Positions 51,928-59,809 of a stretch of DNA of 64,000 bases are shown in pieces (position 1 is the stretch's first letter; every line of letters starts with the position of its first letter). Made by a program: the position numbers and the translations under genes. Source of the stretch: Perlabentimonas sp041656735. Lineage in GTDB: Bacteria > Bacteroidota > Bacteroidia > Bacteroidales > Tenuifilaceae. Under the pieces are notes generated by a model that saw only the letters and a list, made by a program, of their open reading frames with translations, did not search any database and was not told the DNA's origin. The stretch covers positions 1-64,000 of the forward strand of contig JBBACY010000012.1 of NCBI GenBank assembly GCA_041656735.1. The letters run 5' to 3'.

Positions 51928-52791
51928 CTAGCTAGCAATTATCTTGTTCCAAATTAACTTAAGGCTATCGGTTATCTCCGAATCGGGAGCCCATTCTGTA
52001 ATACTTTTGCAATTAACCATTGCGTCAACCACAATGCTACTAAATGGTAACTTGCCTGCAAAAAGTATGTTTTCGCTTTTACAGTAACGCTCAATTTCGT
52101 GAGTCATATCTTCATTTAAATCGAACTTATTAATTAGCACCCAAGGCTTTAAGTTGAATTTAGAAACAAGTTCAAGAGTACGCTTCATGTCGTGCAGACC
52201 CGATATGGTAGGCTCCGTTACAATAAGCACATGATCAACACCTGTTATTGATGATATTACGGCACAACCTATGCCTGGAGGTCCATCAATTACAATATGC
52301 TCCAAGTTATTTTCCTTGGCAACTTTTTTGGCCTTTTCACGGACCATATTCACTAGCTTACCCGAATTTTCCTCGCCCGGAGCTAACCTTCCGTAAACCA
52401 TTTTGCCATTCCGAAAATCGCCCGAGTACATTCGGCTTTTATCATTATCGAGCATCGAAATGGCGTTTTCGGGGCATATCCTCCAGCACAGCTGGCAACC
52501 ATCGCACGAAGTTTCCAGCACCTCTACCCTTCCATCAACTTTAGTAATGGCATCGAACCTACAATACTCCATACACAAACCACAGTTGGTGCATTTTTCG
52601 TAATCGATAACAGCAGTTTGGCCTGCTATGTAAACCTCTTCCTCGTCGTGAGTTGGGTTAAATATAATATGTAGATTTGCTGCATCAACATCACAATCGG
52701 ACAGTAAAATTTCCTGCGACATTGTTGCAAAAGCTGCCGTAATACTACTTTTACCCGTGCCCCCTTTACCGCTTATAATGGCTATTTCCAT
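51928..52791 (-). CDS. MinD-superfamily ATPase with inserted ferredoxin domain (2)
   Basis: The 287-residue protein begins MEIAIISGKGGTGKSSITAAF (deviant Walker A at 8-16). It has two 4Fe-4S motifs inserted after the first strands, CTNCGLCMEYCRFDAI and CDGCQLCWRICPENAI, and continues with IDGPPGIGCAVISSITGVDHVLIVTEP. The start at 52791 is preferred, because the 15 residues before it lie ahead of the P-loop strand. With the neighbouring paralogue it matches the paired MinD ATPases of the Desulfovibrio orange-protein (ORP) cluster. Probable role: ATP-dependent handling of a metal-sulfur cluster. Confidence 0.87.
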   Translation of the reverse strand: MEIAIISGKGGTGKSSITAAFATMSQEILLSDCDVDAANLHIIFNPTHDEEEVYIAGQTAVIDYEKCTNCGLCMEYCRFDAITKVDGRVEVLETSCDGCQLCWRICPENAISMLDNDKSRMYSGDFRNGKMVYGRLAPGEENSGKLVNMVREKAKKVAKENNLEHIVIDGPPGIGCAVISSITGVDHVLIVTEPTISGLHDMKRTLELVSKFNLKPWVLINKFDLNEDMTHEIERYCKSENILFAGKLPFSSIVVDAMVNCKSITEWAPDSEITDSLKLIWNKIIAS

Positions 52792-52926
52792 ATTCTTTTC
52801 TTTTGAAACTATTTTAACACCGAGGGCTTTTGCCAACGGATTGTAAACTTAATATACTGGGCTTTTGCCCGCTTGTGCTACTTACGTTTGGTTAATTCTT
52901 ACGTATTACAACTTTTTGCCTAGCGC

Positions 52927-53799
52927 TTAAACACACATTTCACTCACAGTATCTAAAACGGCAAGTAGCTGTTCCTGCATAGCAACCTTTTCTTTGGCAA
53001 TAATTTTACCCTTCGAGTAAATCGTCGCAATCTCCCTATCAAAGGGGATTTCCATTAGCAACGGAATATTTTCTTGCTCTAAATACTCGTAAACTTTATC
53101 ATCGCCTAAACCCGCTCTATTTATAATTACACCGCACTTTTTGTTCATAGTACGCAAGGTTTCAACCGATTGCTTAAGGTCGCTTACACCAAAAGGTGTT
53201 GGTTCGGTTATAAGAATAACAAAATCGGCTAGCGACACGGTTTGTATAAATGGGCATGATGTGCCTGGTGGCGAATCCATTAGAACTATGTGGTCAAAAC
53301 CAGCTGCGTTTATTGCCCTTTTTACTACGGGCACAGTTGAATAAACGCCAACATGAATTCGCGCCTCAACAACAGTTGATGTGGGTGTAATGCCATAAAA
53401 ATTAACCTCGCCAAGCGATACATCCTTCTCGGTAATTGCACCAAATTTACACGCCTCGGTACATGCGCCACAGCCATGGCACAAATCTTCTATTACCTTT
53501 ATTACCTTTTGTTGAGGAACTATAAAAATTGCCTTATAGGCACAATAATCGTGGCATTTGCCACAATAGGTGCATTTACTCTCGTCGATAACTGGCACAC
53601 GCTGCGTTACATCGATAGTTTTATTAAGTTGCCCATCGAAAAAAATCATATCGTTGGGTTCTTCAGCATCACAATCAATAAGTGTTACAGGAACACCCTG
53701 ATTTTGTAATGAATAAAACAAACTGGTAGATACCAGCGTTTTACCGGTGCCTCCCTTTCCGCTTGCTATGGCAATTCGTAATTTTTTACTATTAATCAT
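52927..53799 (-). CDS. MinD-superfamily ATPase with inserted ferredoxin domain (1)
   Basis: The 290-residue protein has Walker A ASGKGGTGKTLVSTSL, ferredoxin motifs CTYCGKCHDYCAYKAI and CHGCGACTEACKFGAI, and the switch DSPPGTSCPFIQTVSLADFVILITEP. It is a paralogue of the next gene downstream (51928-52791). Its start overlaps the 3' end of the CGGC-domain gene by 8 nt, indicating coupling. Two such ATPases side by side are the core of the ORP gene set in anaerobes, where they interact with the NifX-like orange protein. Confidence 0.87.
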   Translation of the reverse strand: MINSKKLRIAIASGKGGTGKTLVSTSLFYSLQNQGVPVTLIDCDAEEPNDMIFFDGQLNKTIDVTQRVPVIDESKCTYCGKCHDYCAYKAIFIVPQQKVIKVIEDLCHGCGACTEACKFGAITEKDVSLGEVNFYGITPTSTVVEARIHVGVYSTVPVVKRAINAAGFDHIVLMDSPPGTSCPFIQTVSLADFVILITEPTPFGVSDLKQSVETLRTMNKKCGVIINRAGLGDDKVYEYLEQENIPLLMEIPFDREIATIYSKGKIIAKEKVAMQEQLLAVLDTVSEMCV

Positions 53800-54235
53800 A
53801 TTTAAGCCTTAATTCTTCTTCAACAAGGGTATCCTTAATCACATTTTTGTAGAATGCCGAACCCCATGTATTTAAATTAGAATGTGTTGTGTAATATTTT
53901 TGTGGTATTGGATGCGTACCAAAAACGACCTCCATTCCAAATTTCTCAGGAATAAACTCCGAGAAATGTTTCAATCGAGGGCATGGCGGGTAACCTACAA
54001 TTAACCCAGTTGCCAAGTGAATGTGGGTTGCACCATTTTTTTTCATCTCTTCGGGTGCGTACTCAATATTGCCTCCAGGGCAACCTCCGCAGGTGGTGTA
54101 TCCAACAAGTTCAACATCCATATTCTTGTAGCGAGCAAAAGCCCCCTCCCTATTACGTAAAGAGCGTAAACACTTTCCACCAGCGCAAGTATGATACCTG
54201 TCGCAAATAATTATTCCAACTTTAACCTTTTCCAT
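53792..54235 (-). CDS. CGGC-domain protein
   Basis: The 147-residue protein has the CGGC family pattern: GIIICDRYHTCAGGKCLRSL near the N-terminus, ELVGYTTCGGCPGGNI in the middle and ATGLIVGYPPCPRLKHF with further Cys/His. The Cys set could bind a metal or form redox disulfides. The family is typical of anaerobes and often sits beside the MinD-type ferredoxin ATPases, as here. It follows the DUF89 gene by 17 nt. Confidence 0.85.
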   Translation of the reverse strand: MEKVKVGIIICDRYHTCAGGKCLRSLRNREGAFARYKNMDVELVGYTTCGGCPGGNIEYAPEEMKKNGATHIHLATGLIVGYPPCPRLKHFSEFIPEKFGMEVVFGTHPIPQKYYTTHSNLNTWGSAFYKNVIKDTLVEEELRLKYD

Positions 54236-54252
54236 ACTAAAAATTTAAAGTT

Positions 54253-55104
54253 CTATAATGCAAAATTATGAACTACAAAATCGCCTTTTACTACCCCCAG
54301 CATTTCGGCAATTAAATCGCACTTAACCATCAGCAGAAAAAATATGCGTGGGTCATTCTCATTAAGCAAGCCCTCTAAATTTCCCTGCCCTTTAGATATA
54401 ATCACGTCTGCCGAGTTGTAAACTCTTAAAAACTCATCGCTACACCTCTCTAAAACTGTTGAGGGCGCATCGTAACCGTTCGAAATAACATCGGCTGCGT
54501 AGGACATCCCAACCTGAACGGCATCATCAGCCGTAGCGTCGTTAAGTGCAGGGCCGCCCTTCACAGCATAGGTAACATTCCCATGCATCATGATTTCAAT
54601 AAACAGCCTGTCGAAAACTATTTCGCCAGCATTATCACCTAGGTATAACACGTTTTTTGCATTGCGCAATTTCTGCTTAAGCTGCTCAGACTGATCAATG
54701 GCGAAGTTAGATTGCAGCACCCTATCAATGGTTTTATGTATATCAAAACTAGTGCTTGCGCCATAATCCATTATATTGCCAGCAAGGGCGAGCCTAAGTG
54801 CCAATTTAAATGGATCCTCCGCATTTAGCACCCGCGGCTTCCATTCATCATAAAGTTCAAGGGCAACCCTGTTGCTCTCCTCCTTCTCCTCCTTAAACGG
54901 GTCGTCGATATTAATAATTCGACAAAGCATTTTGCTTAAGTTACGCTGAATATCCGGGGTCGACGTTGTAAATTCACCACCGATAATGTGTTCAAAAAAT
55001 GCAAGAAAGAGCCGTTGCTGACTTTCGGTTACATCATACTTCTCAAAAAGCCTGTTATAGGTCCTGTGGATACAAGCAATGCACCTTTCATCAATAGTAC
55101 CCAT
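54253..55104 (-). CDS. DUF89/ARMT1-like metal-dependent phosphatase
   Basis: The 283-residue protein starts with the subfamily Cys pair (ERCIACIHRTYNRL, Cys8/Cys11). It also has YLGDNAGEIVFDRLF (the DNxGE metal site of DUF89), VKGGPALNDATADDA, and SKGQGNLEGLLNE. DUF89 enzymes are damage-control phosphatases acting on phospho-metabolites such as damaged sugar or pantetheine phosphates. The subfamily with an N-terminal CxxC occurs mainly in archaea and anaerobic bacteria. It lies 5 nt after a NifX-like gene. Confidence 0.83.
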   Translation of the reverse strand: MGTIDERCIACIHRTYNRLFEKYDVTESQQRLFLAFFEHIIGGEFTTSTPDIQRNLSKMLCRIINIDDPFKEEKEESNRVALELYDEWKPRVLNAEDPFKLALRLALAGNIMDYGASTSFDIHKTIDRVLQSNFAIDQSEQLKQKLRNAKNVLYLGDNAGEIVFDRLFIEIMMHGNVTYAVKGGPALNDATADDAVQVGMSYAADVISNGYDAPSTVLERCSDEFLRVYNSADVIISKGQGNLEGLLNENDPRIFFLLMVKCDLIAEMLGVVKGDFVVHNFAL

Positions 55105-55109
55105 GCTAA

Positions 55110-55478
55110 TTAATGGCTACAACCGTGACTATGATTCTCGTCGTGGTTACAGTAATTTGCGCTGAGTTGCAACTTATCGTCTATAAACTGTGTAACAATC
55201 TCTTTAGCGTCAATCAATGGAGCGCCAATAAATACATTAATTTTTTGCTCATGAAAAAGATCGATGGCCTTTTGCCCCATACCGCCTGCAATAACATCGG
55301 TAACTCCAAACTGAGCAACCCATCGAGGGTATACACCAGGCACATGTTCAGGGGGCGTGTGTGTTTCAATATTTGCAATTGCGCCATTCTTCACATCAAC
55401 AATAGCAAATTGTTGGCAATGGCCAAAATGAGCGCAAAGTACGCCACTCTCTAGCGGCAAGGCAATTTTTTTGTTCAT
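55110..55478 (-). CDS. NifX/NifB-like Fe-Mo-cofactor-type protein (1)
   Basis: The 122-residue protein has a single dinitrogenase iron-molybdenum cofactor domain: IALPLESGVLCAHFGHCQQFAIVDV, the GVTDVIAGGMGQKAIDLFHEQKINVFIGAP stretch, and a His/Cys-rich tail CNHDENHSHGCSH. The ORP protein of Desulfovibrio, which carries a Mo-Cu-S cluster, belongs to this family. Here the tail could bind metal. A hairpin in the leader (55516-55540) precedes the gene. Confidence 0.85.
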   Translation of the reverse strand: MNKKIALPLESGVLCAHFGHCQQFAIVDVKNGAIANIETHTPPEHVPGVYPRWVAQFGVTDVIAGGMGQKAIDLFHEQKINVFIGAPLIDAKEIVTQFIDDKLQLSANYCNHDENHSHGCSH

Positions 55479-55515
55479 AAAAAGTGAATTTTTATTGAAT
55501 TATGGATTTTTTTTA

Positions 55516-55540
55516 ACGGAGGCTATTTAAAAGCCTCCGT
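55516..55540. other. leader/intergenic hairpin in ORP-like cluster
   Basis: ACGGAGGCT (55516-55524) pairs with AGCCTCCGT (55532-55540), a perfect 9-pair stem with a 7-nt loop. On the minus strand no T-run follows (TTAAAAAAAA does), so it is not a typical terminator. It may set processing or stability between the DUF5320 and NifX-like genes. Confidence 0.55.
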
Positions 55541-55605
55541 ATGAACACAATATTAATTATAAGGCACTAAATTACAATATTCTGAAACAAACACGTCGTG
55601 TAACT

Positions 55606-55869
55606 TTAAAACCCCGACCTAAACCTATTTTGCATTCCTAAACCACGGCCACGAAAACCACGGCCGCGCCCACCTTGGGCACCCTGACCACCTTGGCCAC
55701 GACCATTTCCGAAACCACGTGCAAAATTCTCAGGCATATTTTCAGGAGCAATATTTGGCTCAACTACTGCCTGATTTGCTTTTCCGACACCATAATTAGT
55801 ACAGCGTCCCATTCTACGACCAGTCATTGGGCCTTGCCCAGCTGGACCTTCTTGATTAAATCTTGGCAT
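55606..55869 (-). CDS. small Gly-rich DUF5320-like protein (1)
   Basis: The 87-residue protein starts MPRFNQEGPAGQGPMTGRRMGRC, the signature of DUF5320-type small proteins in which GPxGxGPxTGRxxGxC repeats. The middle is acidic/Pro-containing, and the C-terminal 30 residues are Gly/Arg/Gln rich, low-complexity. The single Cys23 may bind metal. Such proteins accompany NifX-like and MinD genes in anaerobes. A perfect Shine-Dalgarno AGGAGG (55875-55880) lies 5 nt before the ATG, unusual for Bacteroidota. Confidence 0.75.
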   Translation of the reverse strand: MPRFNQEGPAGQGPMTGRRMGRCTNYGVGKANQAVVEPNIAPENMPENFARGFGNGRGQGGQGAQGGRGRGFRGRGLGMQNRFRSGF

Positions 55870-55874
55870 AACTA

Positions 55875-55880
55875 CCTCCT
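55875..55880 (-). promoter_or_regulatory. strong Shine-Dalgarno for DUF5320-like gene
   Basis: AGGAGG on the minus strand, 5 nt before the ATG at 55869. Bacteroidota genes seldom carry one, so it marks either high translation or a recent origin from an SD-using donor. Confidence 0.65.
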
Positions 55881-56046
55881 ATTTAAAAGATTAAAAATAT
55901 AATAAAACAATATGAACAAGCATACCTAGCGCATTTAGCTATAATCAACCATAACCAATGACAACACTCGATGGCAAATTGACTTTAAGCAATATTTAGC
56001 GTTGAAGTAAGAGCGAACGATAAGGTAGGCTAGTAAAATGTTGCAA

Positions 56047-56226
56047 CTACTCTCCGCTTCGTAATCGTTTTCCCTTCCCTTCGCCACAATCGCCCTTGCG
56101 CTTCTTGCCCATTCCTTTCCCTAACTTCTTCAATTTTTCCTCTTCCGAAGTTTTTCCACATTCTCCTAATTTCCTACCCGAATGAGCACCTTTGCCCTCG
56201 GGCCCTGTTCCATCAAGCTTAGGCAT
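56047..56226 (-). CDS. small DUF5320-like protein (2)
   Basis: A 59-codon frame short enough to be missed by usual length limits. It starts MPKLDGTGPEGKGAHSGRKL and continues GECGKTSEEEKLKKLGKGMG, ending KRLRSGE. The GTGPEGKGxxSGRKLGxC opening is the same motif as in its neighbour at 55606-55869. Two Cys (22 and 47) and many Lys/Gly are seen. It lies 12 nt after a NifX-like gene in the same orientation, so co-transcription is likely. The motif, position and codon pattern make it a real gene in my view. Confidence 0.75.
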   Translation of the reverse strand: MPKLDGTGPEGKGAHSGRKLGECGKTSEEEKLKKLGKGMGKKRKGDCGEGKGKRLRSGE

Positions 56227-56238
56227 AACTAGTTATAT

Positions 56239-56553
56239 TTAATTATTAAACATTTCAATTATCTCTCGCACCGTCTTCTTCTCTTTTACAACTATCATCT
56301 GTATTTTCAAACTATCAACCAACGACTTAATTTTCATTCCAAACTCGCCCGAAACAATTTTATTTACATTTCGTGATGCTACAACCTGAACAGATGCTGG
56401 TCCAGCACCATTCTCGGCGTCTTTATTGGGGTTTGGCACAAATTCGGTTGATTTACTCTCGGTGTCGTAAATCACAAAGTGCGAACAGCGTCCAAAACGC
56501 TCGTCTAGAAGTGAGTCTAAACTATCTCCTGTTGATGTAATTGCTACTTTCAT
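56239..56553 (-). CDS. NifX/NifB-like Fe-Mo-cofactor-type protein (2)
   Basis: The 104-residue protein is a single NifX/NifB-C-type domain: VAITSTGDSLDSLLDERFGRCSHFVIYD, then NGAGPASVQVVASRNVNKIVSGEFG and a C-terminal helix. The Cys in FGRCSHF and the following His match the cluster-binding part of the family. It is the second gene after the DUF134 regulator (gap 9 nt) and precedes the small DUF5320-like gene, an order close to that in many anaerobes. Confidence 0.87.
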   Translation of the reverse strand: MKVAITSTGDSLDSLLDERFGRCSHFVIYDTESKSTEFVPNPNKDAENGAGPASVQVVASRNVNKIVSGEFGMKIKSLVDSLKIQMIVVKEKKTVREIIEMFNN

Positions 56554-56562
56554 ACTATTATT

Positions 56563-57141
56563 TTAATTTAAGTTTGTTTTAACTTTTCTTGTTAATCGTT
56601 TACCACACTGCGGACACATTTCACCCTTGCAAGGGCTGCCATGCTTATGAAGTTCCTCGTAACCACAGCTGGCACAAACGCACATATCGGCAATATGCTC
56701 CACCTCATTCTTAGCGCTTCCAGTTTCCACATCGTAACCGTATATTTTCTCGCTTTTGCATAGAGGGCAATTAACTAACTCGATATTCCTTTGAGGGTTA
56801 TTAAAGTAGCAATGGCAAGTTTTGCAACTGTACCAATCGCTATCGAAGTAAACTTTTCCGCCATCAATGCTAATTTGTCTATTTTCGGCAAAAGCCTTTG
56901 CCACCTTTTTTCTTACAGAAGCATATATACGAGTAAATGTTGGCCTTGAAACGCCCATAATTTCAGATGCCTGATGATGAGTATACATATCATAATCACA
57001 TAATTTAAAGGCTTCATACTCTTCAAAATGTATGAGTATAGGTTCGTTCACCGTCTCATTAACATTGTGACCATACGGCTTAAACCCCTTCATTGGTGGG
57101 GGATTAAGGATTTTTCGAAATACTCGTGCTCGTGGTGCCAT
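56563..57141 (-). CDS. DUF134 DNA-binding regulator with zinc-ribbon tail
   Basis: The 192-residue protein has the DUF134 start RVFRKILNPPPMKGFKPYG and a helix-turn-helix QASEIMGVSRPTFTRIYASVRKKVAKAF (about 57-85). Two Cys-rich segments follow: CKTCHCYF with CPLCKSE, and CVCASCGYEE with CKGEMCPQCG. The tail probably binds Zn or senses metal/redox state. I start at the ATG at 57141; an in-frame TTG lies 6 nt earlier. It heads the cluster and its promoter bears two palindromes, so it probably controls itself and the genes below. Confidence 0.83.
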   Translation of the reverse strand: MAPRARVFRKILNPPPMKGFKPYGHNVNETVNEPILIHFEEYEAFKLCDYDMYTHHQASEIMGVSRPTFTRIYASVRKKVAKAFAENRQISIDGGKVYFDSDWYSCKTCHCYFNNPQRNIELVNCPLCKSEKIYGYDVETGSAKNEVEHIADMCVCASCGYEELHKHGSPCKGEMCPQCGKRLTRKVKTNLN

Positions 57142-57151
57142 AGTCAAGTTA

Positions 57152-57165
57152 TGAACATTTGTTCA
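57152..57165. promoter_or_regulatory. operator palindrome O1 at DUF134 promoter
   Basis: TGAACATTTGTTCA: TGAAC and GTTCA arms around 4 nt. It covers the predicted transcription start, between the -7 box (57169-57176) and the ATG (57141). Binding there would block transcription. Confidence 0.65.
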
Positions 57166-57168
57166 CTG

Positions 57169-57200
57169 CAAAGATAGTGAACATATGCTCATTCAGCAAA
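57169..57200 (-). promoter_or_regulatory. promoter of DUF134/ORP-like cluster
   Basis: On the minus strand TTTG (57197-57200), a 20-nt spacer and TATCTTTG (57169-57176) match the Bacteroidota sigma-A consensus exactly. Transcription would start about 20 nt before the ATG at 57141. Confidence 0.7.
57178..57191. promoter_or_regulatory. operator palindrome O2 in promoter spacer
   Basis: TGAACATATGCTCA: same arms as O1 with one change. It lies wholly inside the promoter spacer, 26 nt from O1 start to start. Upstream of it to 57546 no gene is supported. Confidence 0.62.
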
Positions 57201-57484
57201 TATTCTTTCCATTATTTTAATGAAAACCAAATTTTAGTTGTTTTCAACCTTATCAAAATATGGTAAAATCAAGTAGAACAGCAAGTTAAGGGTATTATAA
57301 AAAATAAACATAGAACCATAAAACATTCACCCGAGAAACCATAAGCAGGAGTGAAACCGTTTAAGGTTCAAATAAATAGAAGTGATTTTGGAGGGAGTTC
57401 AAAGATTATATCTCTTTGGAGAAATATTTACAACGATCAGCAATTGATTGCAGGTTTAAAAAAAACGGAGTTTATTGCATTAAA

Positions 57485-57521
57485 CAAAAAAACAGCAATT
57501 CTTTACAAAATAATTGCTGTT
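57485..57521 (-). terminator. rho-independent terminator after T9SS-cargo gene
   Basis: AACAGCAATT (57491-57500) and AATTGCTGTT (57512-57521) form a 10-pair stem; on the minus strand a T-run of seven follows. It ends the transcript of the gene at 57547-58005. Confidence 0.85.
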
Positions 57522-57546
57522 TAATTTATACTAAACATTACACAAA

Positions 57547-58005
57547 TTAATCAATATAACTGAACCTTCGGGAAATTTTGTGGGTTTTATAGCTGAATGT
57601 GATTAGGTAAATACCTTTTGACAACCTCTCGTAAGGCAAATTAATTACTACTCCATTACTAACCTCTATATCTTCAACAAGAAGTTTAGAGCCTATTAGA
57701 TTGGTGACAACAACAGAAATGGTTTCGCCTTGTTTAACTCCCGAAAACCTTGCTTTAAAAACATCGTTACTACCTAAAGGGTTTGGGAAAATTGTTACAT
57801 CGAAGAGGTTAACTGGTAAACTATCACTAGGCATAATATATGTGCCAGTACCAATTGCTGTAGAAGCGTAACCGCCACCAGCACCCCCAGAATAGTATAC
57901 TTGTGCGTTTGTGCCATAGCTTAACCCTATAAACAGCATAAACCAATAAAATATGTACCGTGTGTTGTATAGCTTTATCATACGCATTTTTTTGCTTGAA
58001 AACAT
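57547..58005 (-). CDS. small secreted protein with type IX secretion sorting domain
   Basis: The 152-residue protein has a signal peptide ending GTNAQ (about residue 35). A short Gly/Ser/Ala-rich mature segment (YYSGGAGGGYASTAIGTGTY) follows. The rest is a type A T9SS C-terminal domain: VTIFPNPLGSNDVFKARFSG, ISVVVTNLIGSKLL, LSKGIYLITF, ending with KISRRFSYID. Nearly the whole protein is sorting domain, so the exported cargo is only about 40 residues. It follows the SUMF1-like gene by 108 nt. It may be a surface peptide or the remnant of a larger protein. An alternative ATG at 57987 is possible. Confidence 0.8.
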   Translation of the reverse strand: MFSSKKMRMIKLYNTRYIFYWFMLFIGLSYGTNAQVYYSGGAGGGYASTAIGTGTYIMPSDSLPVNLFDVTIFPNPLGSNDVFKARFSGVKQGETISVVVTNLIGSKLLVEDIEVSNGVVINLPYERLSKGIYLITFSYKTHKISRRFSYID

Positions 58006-58113
58006 TACATCAATCCTTAGTTTAAAACAAAACTACTTAAAATGCTCTATGCAAGTTAAATAACTTTTACTAATAAATAACATTTATTTGTAAATAAACT
58101 TACTTCAGTTCTA

Positions 58114-59628
58114 TCATCTACCCCCTCGACCACCCAACGTGTTTCGGCGAGACGAAGGTTTAAAATGAGAGTAAAACCTATCGGAAACGGCCAAATCACG
58201 AAATGACCCCACATCGAAAATGGCACTCCCCCATGCTCCGCCCTTTGTTATTACGCCCAATGCTGTATTAGGGTTACACCAGCTATGCTGATTTGCATTC
58301 CCGTTTTCATCAATACTGCCATCGCCTAATAAGCCAGTAAAGAGCTCTCCACCGCCACCAATCATAATAGTTTGCTCCCAAACATTGCCGCTCATCTCCA
58401 TTACACCATAGTATGCTGCCCCTGCATCGATGCGCGAAGAGTTTTCAAACGCAGCAAAGCCAGTACGCAAAACGCCTCGCAAACCCCACCCATCAATAGC
58501 AATAACGGTACCATAGTTAGCTAAACCACTATTTTGGGTAGCTTTCTCGGTAACTGTTTCAAAATCTGCTCCGTCATTCTCAACCGAGTTGGCGTTAACA
58601 GCAAAACTTGTACCCCAGGCAAATTCGCCCTCAACAGGTAAAGTACTAGCACCTCTACAAACTTTTTCGTACTCCATTTCGGTTATAGGGCGAAGCGCAG
58701 CCCAATCGAGATAGGCGCTTAAATCACCCCAACTCAAAAAATTTGCAGCTCTGTGCCCTCCATCGAGCTCATCATTAAAAGTTGAATTTGCATTAAAATT
58801 TACGCCATATACTGCAGGGTATGAATTTTCTTTACCCGATTCGGCAATGGCAATTCCGTTTCGATAAAGGCTATCGGGTGCGTAAGGATTTACCATGGCG
58901 AATGTTCCTCTGGGCACGCTAGGTAACGAGGCCGTTCTGTTTTTTTGCTGCTTATATGTTAAGGTATTCAAAAAATCGGCATACTGTAGTTGCGAAATTT
59001 CGTACTTCATCACATAAAAAGAAGCATATCCTTTTGGAAACTCACGTGGTAAAGTGGTGGCCAATTCGGTAGGTTTAAACTCCTGATTAGGATTATGTAT
59101 AAAAATATCAAGCGGACTTAAAGCACTCTCAGATGAAATTAGAACGGGTTTCTTCCCTTTATTTACTAGTGACGAAACTGACACACCGTCACCTAAATAA
59201 AAAGGCCCCTCGGGGATGTAAACCATTTCAATGGCAAAAATTTTAATCTGATTGTATCCTGCTAAATCGGGTATAGCAAATAATGATACCTGTGTAGGTT
59301 TTACATTACCATAACGGCCAGCTTCTATCGCTACAAACACACCCATTCCGTCTGATACAGACTCAACACTTAACCCCTCACCTGCAAAATGCACCGCAGT
59401 CTCGGTAGCTAAATTAATGTGCTCCCAAATTCCCGATGAGGTTCTTCCTTTCAAAAAAACCCACACGGCATCCTTGTTTCCTCCCTGGTCGGTTAGATTC
59501 CAACTATTTTCCCAACTAATATCAAAGCGAACCATTTTATCTTCAATACTAGCATTAGTAACTGATAAGTTATTGGCAAACAAAAACAGACTACAAGAAC
59601 TAAAGACTAATGAAAGTAAGAACCGCAT
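58114..59628 (-). CDS. exported SUMF1/FGE-like protein
   Basis: The 504-residue protein has a signal peptide (LLSLVFSSCSLFLFANN). An N-terminal beta-rich region (20-150) includes FDISWENSWN and VWVFLKGR. The formylglycine-generating-enzyme-like fold starts near 155 with IEMVYIPEGPFYLGDG, has FYVMKYEISQLQYADFLN, RPITEMEYEKVCRGAS, MEMSGNVWEQTI and KGGAWGS, and ends with GGRGGR. FGE proper oxidises a Cys in sulfatases with Cu; the Cys pair of FGE is not seen, so this is likely a binding or divergent enzyme. It lies downstream of the riboswitch-controlled DUF4465 gene. Confidence 0.8.
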   Translation of the reverse strand: MRFLLSLVFSSCSLFLFANNLSVTNASIEDKMVRFDISWENSWNLTDQGGNKDAVWVFLKGRTSSGIWEHINLATETAVHFAGEGLSVESVSDGMGVFVAIEAGRYGNVKPTQVSLFAIPDLAGYNQIKIFAIEMVYIPEGPFYLGDGVSVSSLVNKGKKPVLISSESALSPLDIFIHNPNQEFKPTELATTLPREFPKGYASFYVMKYEISQLQYADFLNTLTYKQQKNRTASLPSVPRGTFAMVNPYAPDSLYRNGIAIAESGKENSYPAVYGVNFNANSTFNDELDGGHRAANFLSWGDLSAYLDWAALRPITEMEYEKVCRGASTLPVEGEFAWGTSFAVNANSVENDGADFETVTEKATQNSGLANYGTVIAIDGWGLRGVLRTGFAAFENSSRIDAGAAYYGVMEMSGNVWEQTIMIGGGGELFTGLLGDGSIDENGNANQHSWCNPNTALGVITKGGAWGSAIFDVGSFRDLAVSDRFYSHFKPSSRRNTLGGRGGR

Positions 59629-59658
59629 AGCATTGGGTTTAATGTGATGCTATAAATA

Positions 59659-59795
59659 AAAGGAGTTGTCTAAAAAAATTTATATTTTTTCAACATTCCG
59701 AAAAGTCCCAACGAAGAAATTTAATAGTCATAAAAAACAAAGATTGCTTCTCTTCGATCGCAATGACATTTTAAAACCTTTTAGACAACTCCTTT
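59659..59795. repeat. 137-nt element with 17-nt perfect terminal inverted repeats
   Basis: AAAGGAGTTGTCTAAAA (59659-59675) and TTTTAGACAACTCCTTT (59779-59795) are exact reverse complements. The interior (59694-59770) resembles a decayed copy of the repeat at 33669-33756 (AACGAAGAAAT, AGATTGCTTC, GCAATGAC). It sits between the DUF4465 and SUMF1-like genes and would fold as a long hairpin in the transcript. It could be a miniature mobile element or an attenuating terminator. Confidence 0.65.
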
Positions 59796-59809
59796 CACTT
59801 CTAAAAAAA

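Noticed and set aside
55516..55540. rho-independent terminator within ORP-like cluster
   Set aside because: The stem is strong but no T-run follows in the direction of transcription, so it is listed only as a hairpin.
57351..57524. 57-codon plus-strand frame starting GTG with an AGGAG nearby
   Set aside because: The AGGAG directly abuts the GTG, the end of the frame is the terminator hairpin of the opposite gene, and composition is not protein-like.
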